Source: Clostridiaceae bacterium
GTDB lineage: Bacteria; Bacillota; Clostridia; Saccharofermentanales; DTU023
Assembly: GCA_012841145.1 (NCBI GenBank)
Contig: DUVH01000041.1
Span: forward strand, 1-44,291
Length of the DNA: 44,291 bases
Reading direction: 5' to 3'
Each line of letters starts with the position of its first letter. Position 1 is the first letter of the stretch. The translations under genes and the position numbers were made by a program. Positions 1 to 10,454 of the stretch are shown here, in pieces. The notes under the pieces were generated by a model. That model saw only the letters and a program-made list of their open reading frames with translations, did no database searches and was not told the DNA's origin.

Positions 1-2
1 CT

Positions 3-113
3 TTTATTGTCTTTTTTTCAGCTGTGGCAACGGGGTTGCTTTTGGAGGCCACTGGCAAAATACACTTCTCTTTGCGCAGGTTATTCTGGCGTTCAGTTGA
101 AATGCGTTTTTGA
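3..113 (+). CDS. C-terminal tail of a membrane protein (partial, possible)
   Basis: An open frame enters from the left edge and stops with TGA at 111-113. Its 36 residues begin hydrophobic (FIVFFSAVATGLLL) and end in a basic tail (SLRRLFWRSVEMRF), the pattern of a last membrane helix followed by a positive inside tail. In many Bacillota rodA/ftsW-type genes lie just upstream of mgsA, so a RodA-like tail would fit the neighbour, but that is inference from context and nothing in these residues is diagnostic. The other two forward frames are also open for about 110 bases, so the frame choice is uncertain. Confidence 0.3.
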   Translation, partial: FIVFFSAVATGLLLEATGKIHFSLRRLFWRSVEMRF

Positions 114-206
114 GCAGTAGCCCCTATATATTGCGGAACTATACTTTTCGTTGACGGAGAGGAGGGATTTCGCGTTCATTTGCGAAGATACCCTGAAGGT
201 ACAAAG

Positions 207-599
207 ATGAAGATTATTTTACTGGCTGACACATCGAGAAACGAATTGCTTGTTAATTTTTGCATAGCCTATCAACAGATTCTGGCTAAGCATGAACTCG
301 TATCACCGATTAACACGGCTCGCCTGATAGAGGAGGCGACTTCATTGAAACTGGAACGCTTTTCGGCCGACGCGTTCAGCGTATACAGTCAGCTTGCCTC
401 CATTGCTCTCTATAACGAAATTGACGCTTTGATTTGTTTGAGGGATCCCAGCATTCCCGTGCCTGATTCACAACATCGGATGTTCCAGGCGTGTGACACG
501 AACAGCATTCCTTATGCGACGAATACGGCAACGGCAGAAATTCTCATTCTCGCCATCAGCAGGGGCGATCTCGATTGGCGCGAGCTGGTTCGTTCATGA
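207..599 (+). CDS. Methylglyoxal-synthase-like protein, catalytic residues lost
   Basis: The 130-residue protein has the length and layout of a single MGS-like domain. Landmarks shared with MgsA are the first strand ending in Asp8, the strand and turn IDALICLRDP (72-81) and ATNTATA (104-110) near the end. The catalytic features are missing. The His of the N-terminal HD motif is Ala7, the TGTTG phosphate loop reads PINTA (34-38), the GGD loop carrying the catalytic Asp reads as Val-Tyr (59-60), and the His and Asp after the DP turn are changed. True MgsA turns dihydroxyacetone phosphate into methylglyoxal; this copy probably cannot. The ATG at 207 follows AAGG at 194-197; an in-frame TTG at 180 is an alternative start. 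The stop overlaps the next start (ATGA), so the two are translationally coupled. MGS-like domains also serve as ligand-binding regulatory domains, for example in carbamoyl phosphate synthase, which is one alternative role. Confidence 0.75.
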   Translation: MKIILLADTSRNELLVNFCIAYQQILAKHELVSPINTARLIEEATSLKLERFSADAFSVYSQLASIALYNEIDALICLRDPSIPVPDSQHRMFQACDTNSIPYATNTATAEILILAISRGDLDWRELVRS

Positions 600-1273
600 T
601 TAAAAAATCATATCAGATAACTGACGAACTCCGCTATTATCGCGAGGCGTTCCGCAGCTGTAATGTTTATGTCTTAACGTGTTTCGACAGCGAGATCCTG
701 TTTGACCCGTCACTCAGTCCAGACTCTATTGAGCAAAAACGCCCGATCTCCAAGCTGATCGCAACACATGCGCATTACGATCATATCGGTATGGTCAACA
801 AGTGGAAGGAAGAGTATCCCGATGTGCCGTTTTTGATGCACGGCGGCGATCTCGTGATGCTGGATGATACCATGCTGAACGCTTCCATCTATTTTGGACG
901 TCCTGAATCGTATGTCAAACCCGATCGTATCTTAAAGGACGGAGACATCATTGAGCTTGACGGGCAGTACTACCTTGATGTGATTAATACGCCGGGTCAT
1001 ACGATGGGTTCTTCCTGTTTTATGATCTTTCGTCGCGACAGTGATAATACTGTGCCGTTGGCGATGATTACCGGTGATACCCTCTTCGACCGCGGTTGGG
1101 GACGTACAGACTTTACGACGGGAGATGATACGCTGATGCGCGACTCGCTCATGCGGTTGTATCGCATTCTTTCCAAGATGCCGGATGATTTGCCTGTCTG
1201 TGCCGGGCACAGCGCTATCACAAATGCGGCCGACGCTTGTCGTTTCCTCACGGCGATGGGATTTGCCTCTTAG
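596..1273 (+). CDS. MBL-fold metallo-hydrolase, glyoxalase II-like
   Basis: A 225-residue metallo-beta-lactamase-fold hydrolase. The metal site is complete: THAHYDHIG with His58, His60, Asp62 and His63, then NTPGHTMGS (third His), ITGDTLF (bridging Asp) and CAGHS (last His). The order and spacing match the small glyoxalase-II-like (hydroxyacylglutathione hydrolase type) proteins, which hydrolyse thioesters such as S-lactoyl-thiols. The substrate cannot be read from the sequence. The ATG overlaps the TGA of the upstream MGS-like gene by four bases, so the pair is co-translated. The pairing of a methylglyoxal-synthase relative with a glyoxalase-II relative suggests a methylglyoxal theme, but the upstream partner lacks catalytic residues, so this may be a regulatory or structural link. 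Confidence 0.85.
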   Translation: MIKKSYQITDELRYYREAFRSCNVYVLTCFDSEILFDPSLSPDSIEQKRPISKLIATHAHYDHIGMVNKWKEEYPDVPFLMHGGDLVMLDDTMLNASIYFGRPESYVKPDRILKDGDIIELDGQYYLDVINTPGHTMGSSCFMIFRRDSDNTVPLAMITGDTLFDRGWGRTDFTTGDDTLMRDSLMRLYRILSKMPDDLPVCAGHSAITNAADACRFLTAMGFAS

Positions 1274-1520
1274 CTCCTGATCCTGCGCAGCCGATTCCTT
1301 GTTGCAAATTTTCCTCCATTTTATTTGGAATGATACTATAATTGTCATTTCTTTCTGCTTATTATTCAGAAAGTCCATATTTCCCCGTTAGTAAAGCGCA
1401 CGAATATACGTCAATTTGGCTGGACAAGGCCGTTACCGTCACAGGCTTATTCGCTCACTATCGGCATCGGAGACTTAACATTGATTCGTGATTAAGATAT
1501 GTCAGCTTTGGAGGTGAGTT

Positions 1521-1826
1521 ATGGGATTTTCACTTGAATCAATCATCGCGATACCGTGCTGTTTAACAATCTTGGCACAGACGACGAGTCTGGCTTTGCC
1601 GCTTGCGAAACAAGCGAAGAGAGCGGCGGATGTCAATGCTTTCATCCCCGCCATTGGTAATCGGGCCGGTTATACGTGTCGTTATAAGACGATCACTCGT
1701 GAGACCTATAAAGTTCCATATGTGCAGACGTGTCCTCAGAAGATCGTGGAATCGTTATCTTTGGCGCACGATCTTTACTCAACGACGAAGACGTCTCTCA
1801 ATCAAGATTTCGGAAGTGATTCGTGA
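1521..1826 (+). CDS. Small membrane-anchored protein of a Tad-like cluster
   Basis: A 101-residue protein with a good ribosome site (GGAGGTGA at 1510-1517) and a hydrophobic N-terminal segment (about residues 4-28) followed by a short polar domain with two Cys (about 53 and 71). I do not recognise a named family. Its N-terminal helix with little leader sequence resembles the prepilin-like proteins that accompany TadE/TadF, and its TGA overlaps the next start. It is the first gene of a tight three-gene unit with a DUF5702 protein and a TadE-like protein, so a role in a Tad/Flp-type surface structure is likely by association. Confidence 0.7.
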   Translation: MGFSLESIIAIPCCLTILAQTTSLALPLAKQAKRAADVNAFIPAIGNRAGYTCRYKTITRETYKVPYVQTCPQKIVESLSLAHDLYSTTKTSLNQDFGSDS

Positions 1827-3265
1827 ACATGTCCAGCTCAGTAACTGAACGAAAAGAGATAAGCCGCAGACGACCACACGTTAAGGCTGTGACTTGCGCT
1901 GGATCGCTGAGTCTTGCCTTCTGTATTATCCTGCCGGCGATTCTATTGCTCTTTACGGAAGTATTGCGTTTCAGTCGCACTGCAAGAGCCGAATCCGATC
2001 TCGCGAGACATGCGAGGATGGTTGCAGATACTGCGCTCGCGCAGTACGACCGTGACCTGTATAGAGAGTTCGGTCTTTTCGGCGTGAAGGAATACGAAGC
2101 GAAACGAGCGCTCGATTCCGATGTGCTCCCGATAACGGAAGGTCGCCTGAGGCTGGAGATGACAGATGAGCTGAAAGATGGATCCGCGGTTAAGAACGCG
2201 ATTGCGCGTCACATGACATGGCGAACCGCAACGTCCATATTGACGGATGCGCTTGACAAAATGGGCGCGCTCGAAAAGATCGGGCGTGAGGTCAATGTCG
2301 CACAACTTTCCGACTATTTTCCGGAGGTGCTTAAGCCCGGTTACGAAGTCGTTGATCCCGACCTTGGCTCTTTTGATGAGGAGCCTGAATGGAAAAACGA
2401 ATACGAGGAGCTGATGGACAAGGAAATCCGTCGCGTCTATCAACAAGGATTGACTTATCTGTCGCCCATCGTGATACCGCATGAATCAGAGGAGTCGTGT
2501 GAAACGATTCAGATGAATCCCTTCGACAATAGCGGGCTTCAGAAGTTCGGAAGTGTCGTCGACAATATGCTTTTCGTTGCTCCCGAAGGGGTGCTCGATC
2601 GCATTATTTTGAGTGAGTATACGCTCTCCTATTTCCACAATGATGTTCCGTATGTCATTCGAAACGGGTTGAGGCGCGACGACTATACTCCGGACGGAAG
2701 AATGATTTCGCAATTTCCCGATTCGAGAAGATACGAAGCGGAAGAAATAGCGACGGGGCTGCAGGGGAAGTCGGCAAAGACCGCGACACTTGTTTTGATC
2801 GGAGCGATCAGGTTCGCGATGCATTTCCTTGACATTATTACTGATGAAACGGCCCGTGCAGGATATAAGGCAAGCGCCATCGCTATTGCGGCGACTGTGA
2901 CAGCCGTTACGTTCGGATACGTCAACATTCCTCCGGAAGCTATTGAATGGTTTCTAATGGCGGCAGCGGCCCTTGCGTTCGGCGCTGCTGATGCGGCAGC
3001 CTTGAATAAAGGGAAGGAAGTCGACATTTGGCCCGGGATGAAAAAATTCGATCTCAAAATAAGATATCGCGATTTTCTTCGCATTCTCATCATCTTGCAG
3101 TCGCCTGACAAAATAGCGAGAAGGATTACACATGCAATCGATCGAGTCAATCCGGGGCCCTACTATACATCCGTTATCTGTTTTCTTGATTCCGGGGGTA
3201 TAAGCGTTCGCTTTGACGCTTCATTCCTCAGCCGACTTCCGGAAGAAGAAGAGGTGAAACCGTGA
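1823..3265 (+). CDS. DUF5702 domain-containing Tad-associated protein
   Basis: A 480-residue protein. After a basic N-terminus there is one membrane helix (about residues 28-48), then the stretch RTARAESDLARHARMVADTA and QYDRDLYREFGLFG, which is typical of the DUF5702 proteins found beside tad genes in Clostridia. A large outer domain follows, with a hydrophobic, Ala-rich region at about 350-395 that may form one or two more membrane segments. The GTG at 1823 overlaps the upstream stop and sits 6 bases after GGAAG; an ATG at 1829 is the alternative. The gene overlaps both neighbours, so the three are one translational unit. It probably helps build or anchor a Tad pilus or related secretion structure. 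Confidence 0.8.
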   Translation: MNMSSSVTERKEISRRRPHVKAVTCAGSLSLAFCIILPAILLLFTEVLRFSRTARAESDLARHARMVADTALAQYDRDLYREFGLFGVKEYEAKRALDSDVLPITEGRLRLEMTDELKDGSAVKNAIARHMTWRTATSILTDALDKMGALEKIGREVNVAQLSDYFPEVLKPGYEVVDPDLGSFDEEPEWKNEYEELMDKEIRRVYQQGLTYLSPIVIPHESEESCETIQMNPFDNSGLQKFGSVVDNMLFVAPEGVLDRIILSEYTLSYFHNDVPYVIRNGLRRDDYTPDGRMISQFPDSRRYEAEEIATGLQGKSAKTATLVLIGAIRFAMHFLDIITDETARAGYKASAIAIAATVTAVTFGYVNIPPEAIEWFLMAAAALAFGAADAAALNKGKEVDIWPGMKKFDLKIRYRDFLRILIILQSPDKIARRITHAIDRVNPGPYYTSVICFLDSGGISVRFDASFLSRLPEEEEVKP

Positions 3266-4236
3266 TGTGCGTCAATAAAAAAGATGAAACCCGACCTGTT
3301 GAGAGGCGCGCGTCGCTCTCTCTTGAAGCGGCGCTAGTGTTTCCGCTCGTTTTGATTCTTCTGCTCGTGTTTGTCGTCGCCATAGAGGGTGAACAGGATG
3401 CGATGATCCTCTCTCTCGCTCTCGATCAAACGGCAAAAGAGATATCACTTCTATTGCCCGTCGCCGATATTCTGGAGAGAGTTGTTAGCCCGGAAAAACT
3501 TGTTCAAAAGTGGATTCCAAATGATTTGCTTGCGCGCGTCGCGCTTGACGGGATGACGGACGTCGCCGCGACAGTGTTCGCTTCACCCTTCATTCTCAGT
3601 CGCGTCGATACATGGGCGACTGATATCGCTAAAGGGAGAAACAGGAAAAAACCGATGGGTGAGCGCCGACTTGTCGTCGATATCGATGACAAGAATAAAT
3701 CGGTATGGTTGATTTTAATTCTCAGGAAAGACTCGCCGACCGGGGAGTACCATGATGTCATTCGTTCTCGCGTTCCTCTTTGGAATGCCGCGCTTTTTAA
3801 AGAAAGTGAGAATGGCGAGGAGAACCGCGACGGCATCTGGGAATTGAGCAATTTCGAACGCGGGAAAGCGTTCAGGAGAATGTTCGGCGGTCATCTGCCG
3901 CCTTTTTATCCCGTCATTGCCTCTTGGGACGGATCGGAGGCGACATCGATTAAGAGTATGGACTGGACGGCTCCGTCTTACTCGTCTCCGGTACAGGTTG
4001 AAAGGCGCATCGAACGTTTCATTTCCGATCTTACTGCCTTCGAAGGAATCGGAGGCGAAGGACCTGAGCCCGGATCCATACGCCGACGTCGTTTAATCCT
4101 TGTTATACCCGACAATGAGATACCTTGGAAATCTGAGATTCTCCTTGAAACTTGGCGTTTATCAGCGTTGCGACGAGGCGTGGTGCTCGATATCCGCGAG
4201 TGCGGAACGAGTCATGCGCACTGTTCGCCACCATGA
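3265..4236 (+). CDS. TadE-like pseudopilin family protein
   Basis: A 323-residue protein with the N-terminal signature of TadE-like proteins: a short basic stretch, then SLSLEAALVFPLVLILLLVF (about residues 19-38), where the Glu just inside the helix is the hallmark of type IV-like prepilins processed by a prepilin peptidase. The long outer region has no recognisable enzyme motif and is much longer than classic TadE (about 150-200 residues). The ATG at 3265 overlaps the upstream stop by one base and lies 8 bases after GAGGTG; a GTG at 3262 is possible. It closes the Tad-like trio. No tadA, tadB, tadC or flp gene is in the window, so the assembly machinery must lie elsewhere. Confidence 0.75.
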   Translation: MCVNKKDETRPVERRASLSLEAALVFPLVLILLLVFVVAIEGEQDAMILSLALDQTAKEISLLLPVADILERVVSPEKLVQKWIPNDLLARVALDGMTDVAATVFASPFILSRVDTWATDIAKGRNRKKPMGERRLVVDIDDKNKSVWLILILRKDSPTGEYHDVIRSRVPLWNAALFKESENGEENRDGIWELSNFERGKAFRRMFGGHLPPFYPVIASWDGSEATSIKSMDWTAPSYSSPVQVERRIERFISDLTAFEGIGGEGPEPGSIRRRRLILVIPDNEIPWKSEILLETWRLSALRRGVVLDIRECGTSHAHCSPP

Positions 4237-4412
4237 TATCGTCGTGCTGTTCATACTGCGATAGCAGCCGAACGAACTTTGTGAGACAATGACGTATAGT
4301 GAACGCCAAAGAAACGGACGGTTGTCCAATTGGCCCGTTTGCCAATTTTATGAAGGAGTTAAGGAATGTCCGTCTTTTTGCGATACAGCGGATTCATTCC
4401 GAACGATATGAA

Positions 4413-5492
4413 ATGAAACGACTGATCACAATGTTATTGATTTTCGCTCTGTCTGTCAGTGTCTTGCTTACCGCTTGCTCAAGTTCCGAGCCCGCAGAGA
4501 CACCGGCAGAGACGACAGCGGACACGCCGTCATCGACAACGACGCCGTCTTCGACGACAGCTGAACTGACTACGCTAGAGACGACGCCCGTTCCGACAAC
4601 GACGGAAGCGGAAGTCGTTCCTCCCGGCGCGAAATATCTGTTTGATAAGAGAGTTCCGATTGCACTCATGATCAACAATACGGCAAATGCAAGACCGCAG
4701 TCGGGACTCGGACAGGCGAAGCTCATCTACCAGATGATGACAGAAGCCAGAACGACGCGGCTGTTAATGTTCACCGATGTCGAGGAAGGCGTGCTCGGAC
4801 CGGTAAGAAGCGCAAGACCAGCCTATCTGGATCTCGTGACACAATATAATGCTCTATACACTTATGCAGGTAATGGAAGGGTAATAGACGCTTCGCCCGT
4901 TAATCACCTGATTCGCAGGGTCGACGCTTTAGGCGCTGCGGGCAGACTCTTCTATCGCATGTCGCATCGAGTCGCACCGCACAACTTGTACATCAAGGCC
5001 GAGTCCATTTATTCATTCTCCGAGAAGAGGGCGCCGGTCGAACTGTCTGAGCCGCTTCCCGGCCTGATGATCAGAGACGCGTTCGTACAGCCCGATGGAG
5101 GGGAAAAAGCAGTTCGCATTGATTACCAATTCAAGAAACCGGCCGAATCGTTCCGATACAACGAGAGTGAGAAGAAATATTTCAAATACAACGGTGATAC
5201 CGTCCTTGTCGATGAGATCACGAAGAAGAAGGTAGGAGTCGGCAATGTGTTTCTGATCAATGTTCCGCACGGCACCATGCCGAACGGCGTTCACGTCAAG
5301 ATTGATTGGGTCAGTTCGGGCAAGGCGCTCTATTTTACGGGCGGGCAGAAATACGACGTGACATGGAGCAAAAAGTCTCACAGTGCGCCGATGGTTTTTA
5401 AATTGAACGGGGAGACGTTGGTTTTGAATCCCGGACTTACGTGGATCGTCGTGATGGACGGTCAGGCGAGCAAGACGGTCGCTTATAAATGA
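4413..5492 (+). CDS. YerB-like DUF3048 lipoprotein
   Basis: A 359-residue secreted lipoprotein. The start MKRLITMLLIFALSVSVLL is a signal peptide ending in the lipobox LTAC, with Cys at about residue 22. A Thr/Pro/Ser-rich linker follows (about 25-65), rich in TTT and TPS runs. The DUF3048 domain then begins: IALMINNTANARPQSGLGQA, then GPVRSARPAYLDL, both strongly conserved in the YerB family. The C-terminal half ends in the typical NPGLTWIVVM strand. The frame is open upstream to 4299, but that would place 38 residues before a canonical lipoprotein signal, so 4413 is preferred although its ribosome site is weak. The function of YerB is not established. It stands alone between the Tad-like cluster and secA. 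Confidence 0.85.
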   Translation: MKRLITMLLIFALSVSVLLTACSSSEPAETPAETTADTPSSTTTPSSTTAELTTLETTPVPTTTEAEVVPPGAKYLFDKRVPIALMINNTANARPQSGLGQAKLIYQMMTEARTTRLLMFTDVEEGVLGPVRSARPAYLDLVTQYNALYTYAGNGRVIDASPVNHLIRRVDALGAAGRLFYRMSHRVAPHNLYIKAESIYSFSEKRAPVELSEPLPGLMIRDAFVQPDGGEKAVRIDYQFKKPAESFRYNESEKKYFKYNGDTVLVDEITKKKVGVGNVFLINVPHGTMPNGVHVKIDWVSSGKALYFTGGQKYDVTWSKKSHSAPMVFKLNGETLVLNPGLTWIVVMDGQASKTVAYK

Positions 5493-5538
5493 ATGAAGGG
5501 CATTTCGCCCTCTCGTCTATCTACTACAAAGGAATACT

Positions 5539-8385
5539 ATGAGTCTATTTAGCGCCCTATTTGGCACATATTCAGATCGCGAATTGAAAAAAATCCGCTC
5601 CAAGACGAATGCAGTCCTCGAGCTGCAGGATAAGTACGCGCGTATGACGGAAGGTGAGCTGCGTTCTTCAACCGATCGTTTCCGAAGGCAGATCAATGAC
5701 GGCGCCATGCTCGATGATGTGCTTCCGGATGCCTTTGCGGCCGTACGTGAGGCGAGCACGCGCGTTCTCGGTATGACGCACTTCCCTGTTCAAATTCAGG
5801 GTGGGATCATACTCCACCAAGGCCGTATTGCCGAGATGCGGACGGGCGAGGGGAAGACGCTCGTCGCGACACTGCCGGCTTACTTGAACGCTCTAAACGG
5901 TGAAGGCGTCCATATTATCACGGTCAACGATTATCTGGCACATCGTGACAGCGAGTGGATGGGGAAAATCTACCGCTATCTCGGCCTGTCGGTCGGATTG
6001 ATCGTGCACGGATTAGATAAAACGGCGCGACGCGCAGCCTATGCTGCCGACGTGACGTACGGGACGAACAATGAATTCGGATTCGATTATTTGCGCGACA
6101 ACATGGTGTTATCGCTTGACCAATGTGTTCAAAGACAGCTGAATTACGCGATCGTTGACGAGGTCGACAGCATTCTCGTCGATGAGGCGAGGACACCTCT
6201 TATCATCTCGGGAGCCGGTACGGATTCTTCGGAGATGTATCAGCGCGCAAGCGATTTTGCCAGAGGCTTGACACCCAAAGTAATCATTCAAAAAGAGGCG
6301 ATGCGCACGACGGAAGAACTCATGGAAATCGAGTCGGACGCCGACTACATCGTCGATGAGAAGGCGAAAAGCTCAGTTTTGACGGAGCGCGGAGTCAAAA
6401 AGGCTGAACGCTATTTCGGCGTCGACAATCTCTCCGATCAGGAGAATTACGAGATCAATCACCATATCAGTAACGCTTTGAAAGCGCGCGGGACGATGCA
6501 TCTCGACCGCGACTACGTGATTATTGACGGGGAAATCGTCATCGTCGACGACTTTACGGGCAGACTGATGTACGGGCGTCGGTACAGTAACGGGCTTCAT
6601 CAGGCGATTGAAGCGAAGGAAGGCGTCGAGATCAAAGAGGAGAACAAGACGCTTGCGACGATCACATTCCAAAACTATTTCCGTATGTACAACAAACTGT
6701 CGGGCATGACGGGTACGGCGATGACGGAGGAGAGTGAATTTAGGGAAATCTATAATCTCGATGTCGTTACGATTCCCACAAACGTTCCCATGATTCGACA
6801 AGATGATCCCGATGCCGTCTACAAGACAGAATCCGGTAAATTCCGCGCGATCTTGGAGGACGTCCGTGCGATTCACGTGACGGGGCAGCCCGTTCTCGTC
6901 GGGACGGTTTCCGTTGAAAAAAGTGAAATATTGTCGCAATTATTTACGCGCGCCGGGATCAGACACAACGTTCTGAACGCCCGCCATCATGAGCGTGAGG
7001 CCGAGATCGTGGCGCAGGCGGGGCGATTCGGTGCCGTGACGATCGCGACGAACATGGCTGGGCGAGGAACCGATATTCTCCTCGGAGGCAATCCCGAGTT
7101 CTTGGCGCGTCAGGAGATGCGTAAGCAAGGATATGATGAAGAGTTGATTGAGCAGTCAACGGCATACAATGTGACGGATGATGAGGTGATCCTAAAGGGT
7201 CGTGCGCTCTTTGCCTCTCTCAAGAAACATTTTTCAGAGGAAATTGAAGAGGAAAAGCAACGCGTGATCGATGCCGGAGGACTATGCATCGTCGGCACGG
7301 AACGACATGAGTCGAGACGCATTGATAATCAGCTCCGCGGTCGTGCCGGTCGTCAGGGTGATCCCGGCTATTCGAAGTTTTATCTCTCTCTGGAAGACGA
7401 TCTGATGCGTCTGTTCGGAGGCGAGCGTATGGATCGCATCTTTTCTACTCTCGGCGTGGATGAGGATATGGAGATTGCGCATCCTCTTTTGACGAAGACG
7501 ATTGAATCGGCGCAAAGGCGTGTTGAAGGCATGAATTTTGCGATTCGAAAGAACGTCCTTGAATACGATGACGTCATGAATACGCAGCGCAATCTCATCT
7601 ACAAGCAGCGTCGTGAAGTGCTGGAAGGTCATGATTTGGAGCCATATTATAAGCGGATTATTTCCGAGACGATGGACGCCACTTTGGCCGATTTTCTGGC
7701 GATCTCCGATCGGACAGTCGACTGGGACAAGGAGGCGTTCGTAACACGCGTTAACGATATGTACGGTCCTTTGCCCTCGCTCACTCGTTTCGCGACGTCG
7801 AAAGAAGACATGGACGGGCACGAACTGGCGTCCGATTTAAAGGCGGATGCCTTGATGCGTCACGAAGAGCGCGGTGAGGAACTTGGCTCGACGGAGCTGC
7901 TCCGTGAAGCTGAACGCATCATACTTCTTCATGCAGTTGACAGACATTGGATGGACCATATTGACCTCATGGACGATCTCCGCGACAGCATTGGCATGCG
8001 CGGTTATGCGCAACACGATCCTGTCGTCGAGTATAAGCGCGAAGGGTACGACATGTTCGAGGCGATGAATGAAGCGATTCAGCGCGATGCCGTACGGCTG
8101 ATTATGAGGGCAAGGCTGACTGCGGATGATCCGGCACCGAAAAGACGCGTGCCGACACAATTGCTTGAAGGAAGAGGATCGAGCGGGTGGTCACGGGAAT
8201 CAGCAGGAACGAGACCGTCAGCGCCGGCTCAATCAGCTCGGACGGAGACTCAGGGCGGGGACTCGACATCAGCTACGCCTTACAGAAAGAAGCATGTTCC
8301 AGGTCGCAATGAACCTTGTTGGTGCGGAAGCGGCAAAAAATACAAGAATTGTCATCTGAGACAAGATGAGATGGAATCTATGTGA
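5539..8385 (+). CDS. secA: Preprotein translocase ATPase SecA
   Basis: A full-length 948-residue SecA, the motor that drives unfolded preproteins through the SecYEG channel. Seen in order: Walker A MRTGEGKT (100-107), the DEAD-type motif DEVD (207-210) followed by the [12 protein letters not shown] stretch, the preprotein-binding region, the second RecA-like domain with [10 protein letters not shown] and the [13 protein letters not shown] motif VI, the helical scaffold, and a C-terminal zinc motif C-x-C-x8-C-H (Cys927, Cys929, Cys938, His939) that binds SecB or ribosomes in relatives. The Ser/Thr/Arg-rich linker at about 870-920 is variable in the family. AAAGGAA at 5528 serves as ribosome site. 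Transketolase follows after 13 bases. Confidence 0.98.
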   Translation: MSLFSALFGTYSDRELKKIRSKTNAVLELQDKYARMTEGELRSSTDRFRRQINDGAMLDDVLPDAFAAVREASTRVLGMTHFPVQIQGGIILHQGRIAEMRTGEGKTLVATLPAYLNALNGEGVHIITVNDYLAHRDSEWMGKIYRYLGLSVGLIVHGLDKTARRAAYAADVTYGTNNEFGFDYLRDNMVLSLDQCVQRQLNYAIVDEVDSILVDEARTPLIISGAGTDSSEMYQRASDFARGLTPKVIIQKEAMRTTEELMEIESDADYIVDEKAKSSVLTERGVKKAERYFGVDNLSDQENYEINHHISNALKARGTMHLDRDYVIIDGEIVIVDDFTGRLMYGRRYSNGLHQAIEAKEGVEIKEENKTLATITFQNYFRMYNKLSGMTGTAMTEESEFREIYNLDVVTIPTNVPMIRQDDPDAVYKTESGKFRAILEDVRAIHVTGQPVLVGTVSVEKSEILSQLFTRAGIRHNVLNARHHEREAEIVAQAGRFGAVTIATNMAGRGTDILLGGNPEFLARQEMRKQGYDEELIEQSTAYNVTDDEVILKGRALFASLKKHFSEEIEEEKQRVIDAGGLCIVGTERHESRRIDNQLRGRAGRQGDPGYSKFYLSLEDDLMRLFGGERMDRIFSTLGVDEDMEIAHPLLTKTIESAQRRVEGMNFAIRKNVLEYDDVMNTQRNLIYKQRREVLEGHDLEPYYKRIISETMDATLADFLAISDRTVDWDKEAFVTRVNDMYGPLPSLTRFATSKEDMDGHELASDLKADALMRHEERGEELGSTELLREAERIILLHAVDRHWMDHIDLMDDLRDSIGMRGYAQHDPVVEYKREGYDMFEAMNEAIQRDAVRLIMRARLTADDPAPKRRVPTQLLEGRGSSGWSRESAGTRPSAPAQSARTETQGGDSTSATPYRKKHVPGRNEPCWCGSGKKYKNCHLRQDEMESM

Positions 8386-8398
8386 GGAGGCAAAGAGA

Positions 8399-10390
8399 AT
8401 GAGGAACAGAAGGATGGATGATCGTGTCGTGACGGCTGTTCGCGTGCTGTCGATCGATGCGATCGAGAAGGCAAAATCGGGGCATCCCGGGTTACCACTC
8501 GGGGCGGCGCCTATGGCATATGAACTGTGGGCGCATCATATGAAACACAATCCCGCCAATCCGAATTGGTTGAATCGCGACCGTTTCGTGTTGTCCGCCG
8601 GTCACGGGTCGATGCTTCTTTATTCTCTGTTGCATTTATTCGGTTACGGGTTGACAACGGAGGATCTCACGTCATTTCGCCAGTGGGATAGCCTGACCCC
8701 CGGACATCCTGAGTACGGACATACGGTGGGTGTTGAGACGACGACGGGTCCTCTCGGACAGGGGTTTGCCGCCGCATGCGGTATGGCGATGGCGGAGGCG
8801 CATCTTGCCGCCCGTTTCAACACGCCTGAGCACAAGGTGATCGATCACAGGACGTACGTGCTGTGCGGTGACGGCGACCTGATGGAAGGTGTCGCAAGTG
8901 AAGCGGCGTCGCTTGCCGGAACGTTAAAGCTCGGAAAGCTGATTGTCCTCTATGATGATAACAAGATCACGATTGAAGGTTCAACCGATCTCGCTTTTAA
9001 AGAAGACGTCAGGGCGCGATTTGAGGCGTATGGGTGGCACGTTCTTGAGGTTCCCGACGGGAATGATCGTGACGCGATCTCACGTGCCTTGACCGAGGCG
9101 AAAACACGGGAGGATCGCCCGTCGTTGATTCGGGTACGCACAAAGATCGGGTATGGTTCACCTAAGGAAGGTTCAGCTTCGAGCCATGGATCTCCACTCG
9201 GCGAAGAAAATGTCGTAAAGACGAAAGAGACGCTCGGATGGCCGACAGAGCTTGCTCCCTTTGAAGTTCCCGATGAAATTAGAGAGTACCTCGAGCAGGT
9301 GAAGGAGAGACTGGCGACGGAAGAGACTTCTTGGAACGAGCTGTACGACTGTTGGGCAGAAACGGACAGTGATCGAGCTGAACTGCTTGACCGCGCATTG
9401 AATCGCCGCGATTTGACGCTCGATTTACACGAGCTTCTCACTGTGCTTGATCGAGACGAGGCGACGCGCGCTTCATCGGGAAAAGTGCTGAATTATGTCT
9501 CACGCAAGACGCCTTTCCTCTTTGGAGGAAGTGCCGATTTGGCGCCTTCGAACAATACATCGATAAAGGACGCCCAATCTTTTTCGGCAGATAACCCTGC
9601 GGGACAAACGATTCACTTCGGTGTTCGTGAATTTGCGATGGCGGCGATAGCGAACGGAATTGCCCTGCACGGCGCGTTGAGACCGTACGTTGCGACATTT
9701 CTCGTCTTTTCCGATTACCTTAAGGGCGCGCTCCGCCTTTCGGCTCTTATGAAACAACCTGTTATCTACATCTTGACGCATGACAGTATCGGGGTTGGTG
9801 AAGACGGTCCGACGCATCAGCCGATTGAACATCTCCTGATGCTTCGTTCGATTCCCGGATTGAAAGTCTACCGCCCGGCAGGACGTTTTGAGACGGCGGC
9901 AGCATGGTATATGGCGCTGCTGAATGAAGAACCTTCAGCACTGATCTTGTCGAGGCAGAGTATCGCCTCGAAAGAGACGTCCGCTCATGACGCGCTGCGC
10001 GGTGCATATGTCGTTCGCACCGGAGGCGGGAATCCCGATGTACTTTTGATGGCGTCCGGTTCAGAGTTGCCTGTGACGCTGTCCGCTGCCGACGTGCTTG
10101 AGGGGGAGGGGATTAAGGTGCGTGTCGTGTCCGTTCTTTCGATGGAAGTATTCGAGGAGCAGGAAGCGGCTTATAAGGAGTCTGTCATGCCGTCGGCGCT
10201 TCGAAGGCGTATCGCTGTTGAAGCGGCAACACCGCTTTCTTGGCATCGTTACACGGGACTTGACGGAAAAGTGATCGGTATAGACGGTTTCGGCGCCTCG
10301 GCTCCCGGCGACGTGCTCTTTGAAAAGTACGGTTTTACAGCGGCAAGTATCGCAGCGTGTGCCCGTGAATTGCTCGACGCAGTTGATTGA
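8399..10390 (+). CDS. tkt: Transketolase
   Basis: A 663-residue, full-length transketolase of the non-oxidative pentose phosphate pathway, which moves two-carbon ketol units between sugar phosphates using thiamine diphosphate. Motifs: SGHPGLPLG near the N-terminus, [16 protein letters not shown], the ThDP-binding motif [16 protein letters not shown], then the pyrimidine-domain stretch [19 protein letters not shown] and the C-terminal domain. An AGGAGG at about 8384-8389 sets the start at ATG 8399, 13 bases after the secA stop. A strong terminator follows at 10423. Co-transcription with secA is likely from spacing but gives no obvious functional link. Confidence 0.97.
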   Translation: MRNRRMDDRVVTAVRVLSIDAIEKAKSGHPGLPLGAAPMAYELWAHHMKHNPANPNWLNRDRFVLSAGHGSMLLYSLLHLFGYGLTTEDLTSFRQWDSLTPGHPEYGHTVGVETTTGPLGQGFAAACGMAMAEAHLAARFNTPEHKVIDHRTYVLCGDGDLMEGVASEAASLAGTLKLGKLIVLYDDNKITIEGSTDLAFKEDVRARFEAYGWHVLEVPDGNDRDAISRALTEAKTREDRPSLIRVRTKIGYGSPKEGSASSHGSPLGEENVVKTKETLGWPTELAPFEVPDEIREYLEQVKERLATEETSWNELYDCWAETDSDRAELLDRALNRRDLTLDLHELLTVLDRDEATRASSGKVLNYVSRKTPFLFGGSADLAPSNNTSIKDAQSFSADNPAGQTIHFGVREFAMAAIANGIALHGALRPYVATFLVFSDYLKGALRLSALMKQPVIYILTHDSIGVGEDGPTHQPIEHLLMLRSIPGLKVYRPAGRFETAAAWYMALLNEEPSALILSRQSIASKETSAHDALRGAYVVRTGGGNPDVLLMASGSELPVTLSAADVLEGEGIKVRVVSVLSMEVFEEQEAAYKESVMPSALRRRIAVEAATPLSWHRYTGLDGKVIGIDGFGASAPGDVLFEKYGFTAASIAACARELLDAVD

Positions 10391-10422
10391 GCGTTAGAAA
10401 AATAATATTTTCCAAATGATAG

Positions 10423-10454
10423 AAAGGGGCGTTTTGAAAAGAACGCCCCTTTTG
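10423..10454 (+). terminator. Intrinsic terminator after transketolase
   Basis: An 11-base stem (AAAGGGGCGTT pairing with AACGCCCCTTT) with a short loop, ending in a T run. It closes the secA-tkt transcription unit. Confidence 0.85.

Noticed and set aside
4299-4412. N-terminal extension of the YerB-like lipoprotein
   Set aside because: It would put 38 residues before a canonical lipoprotein signal peptide.
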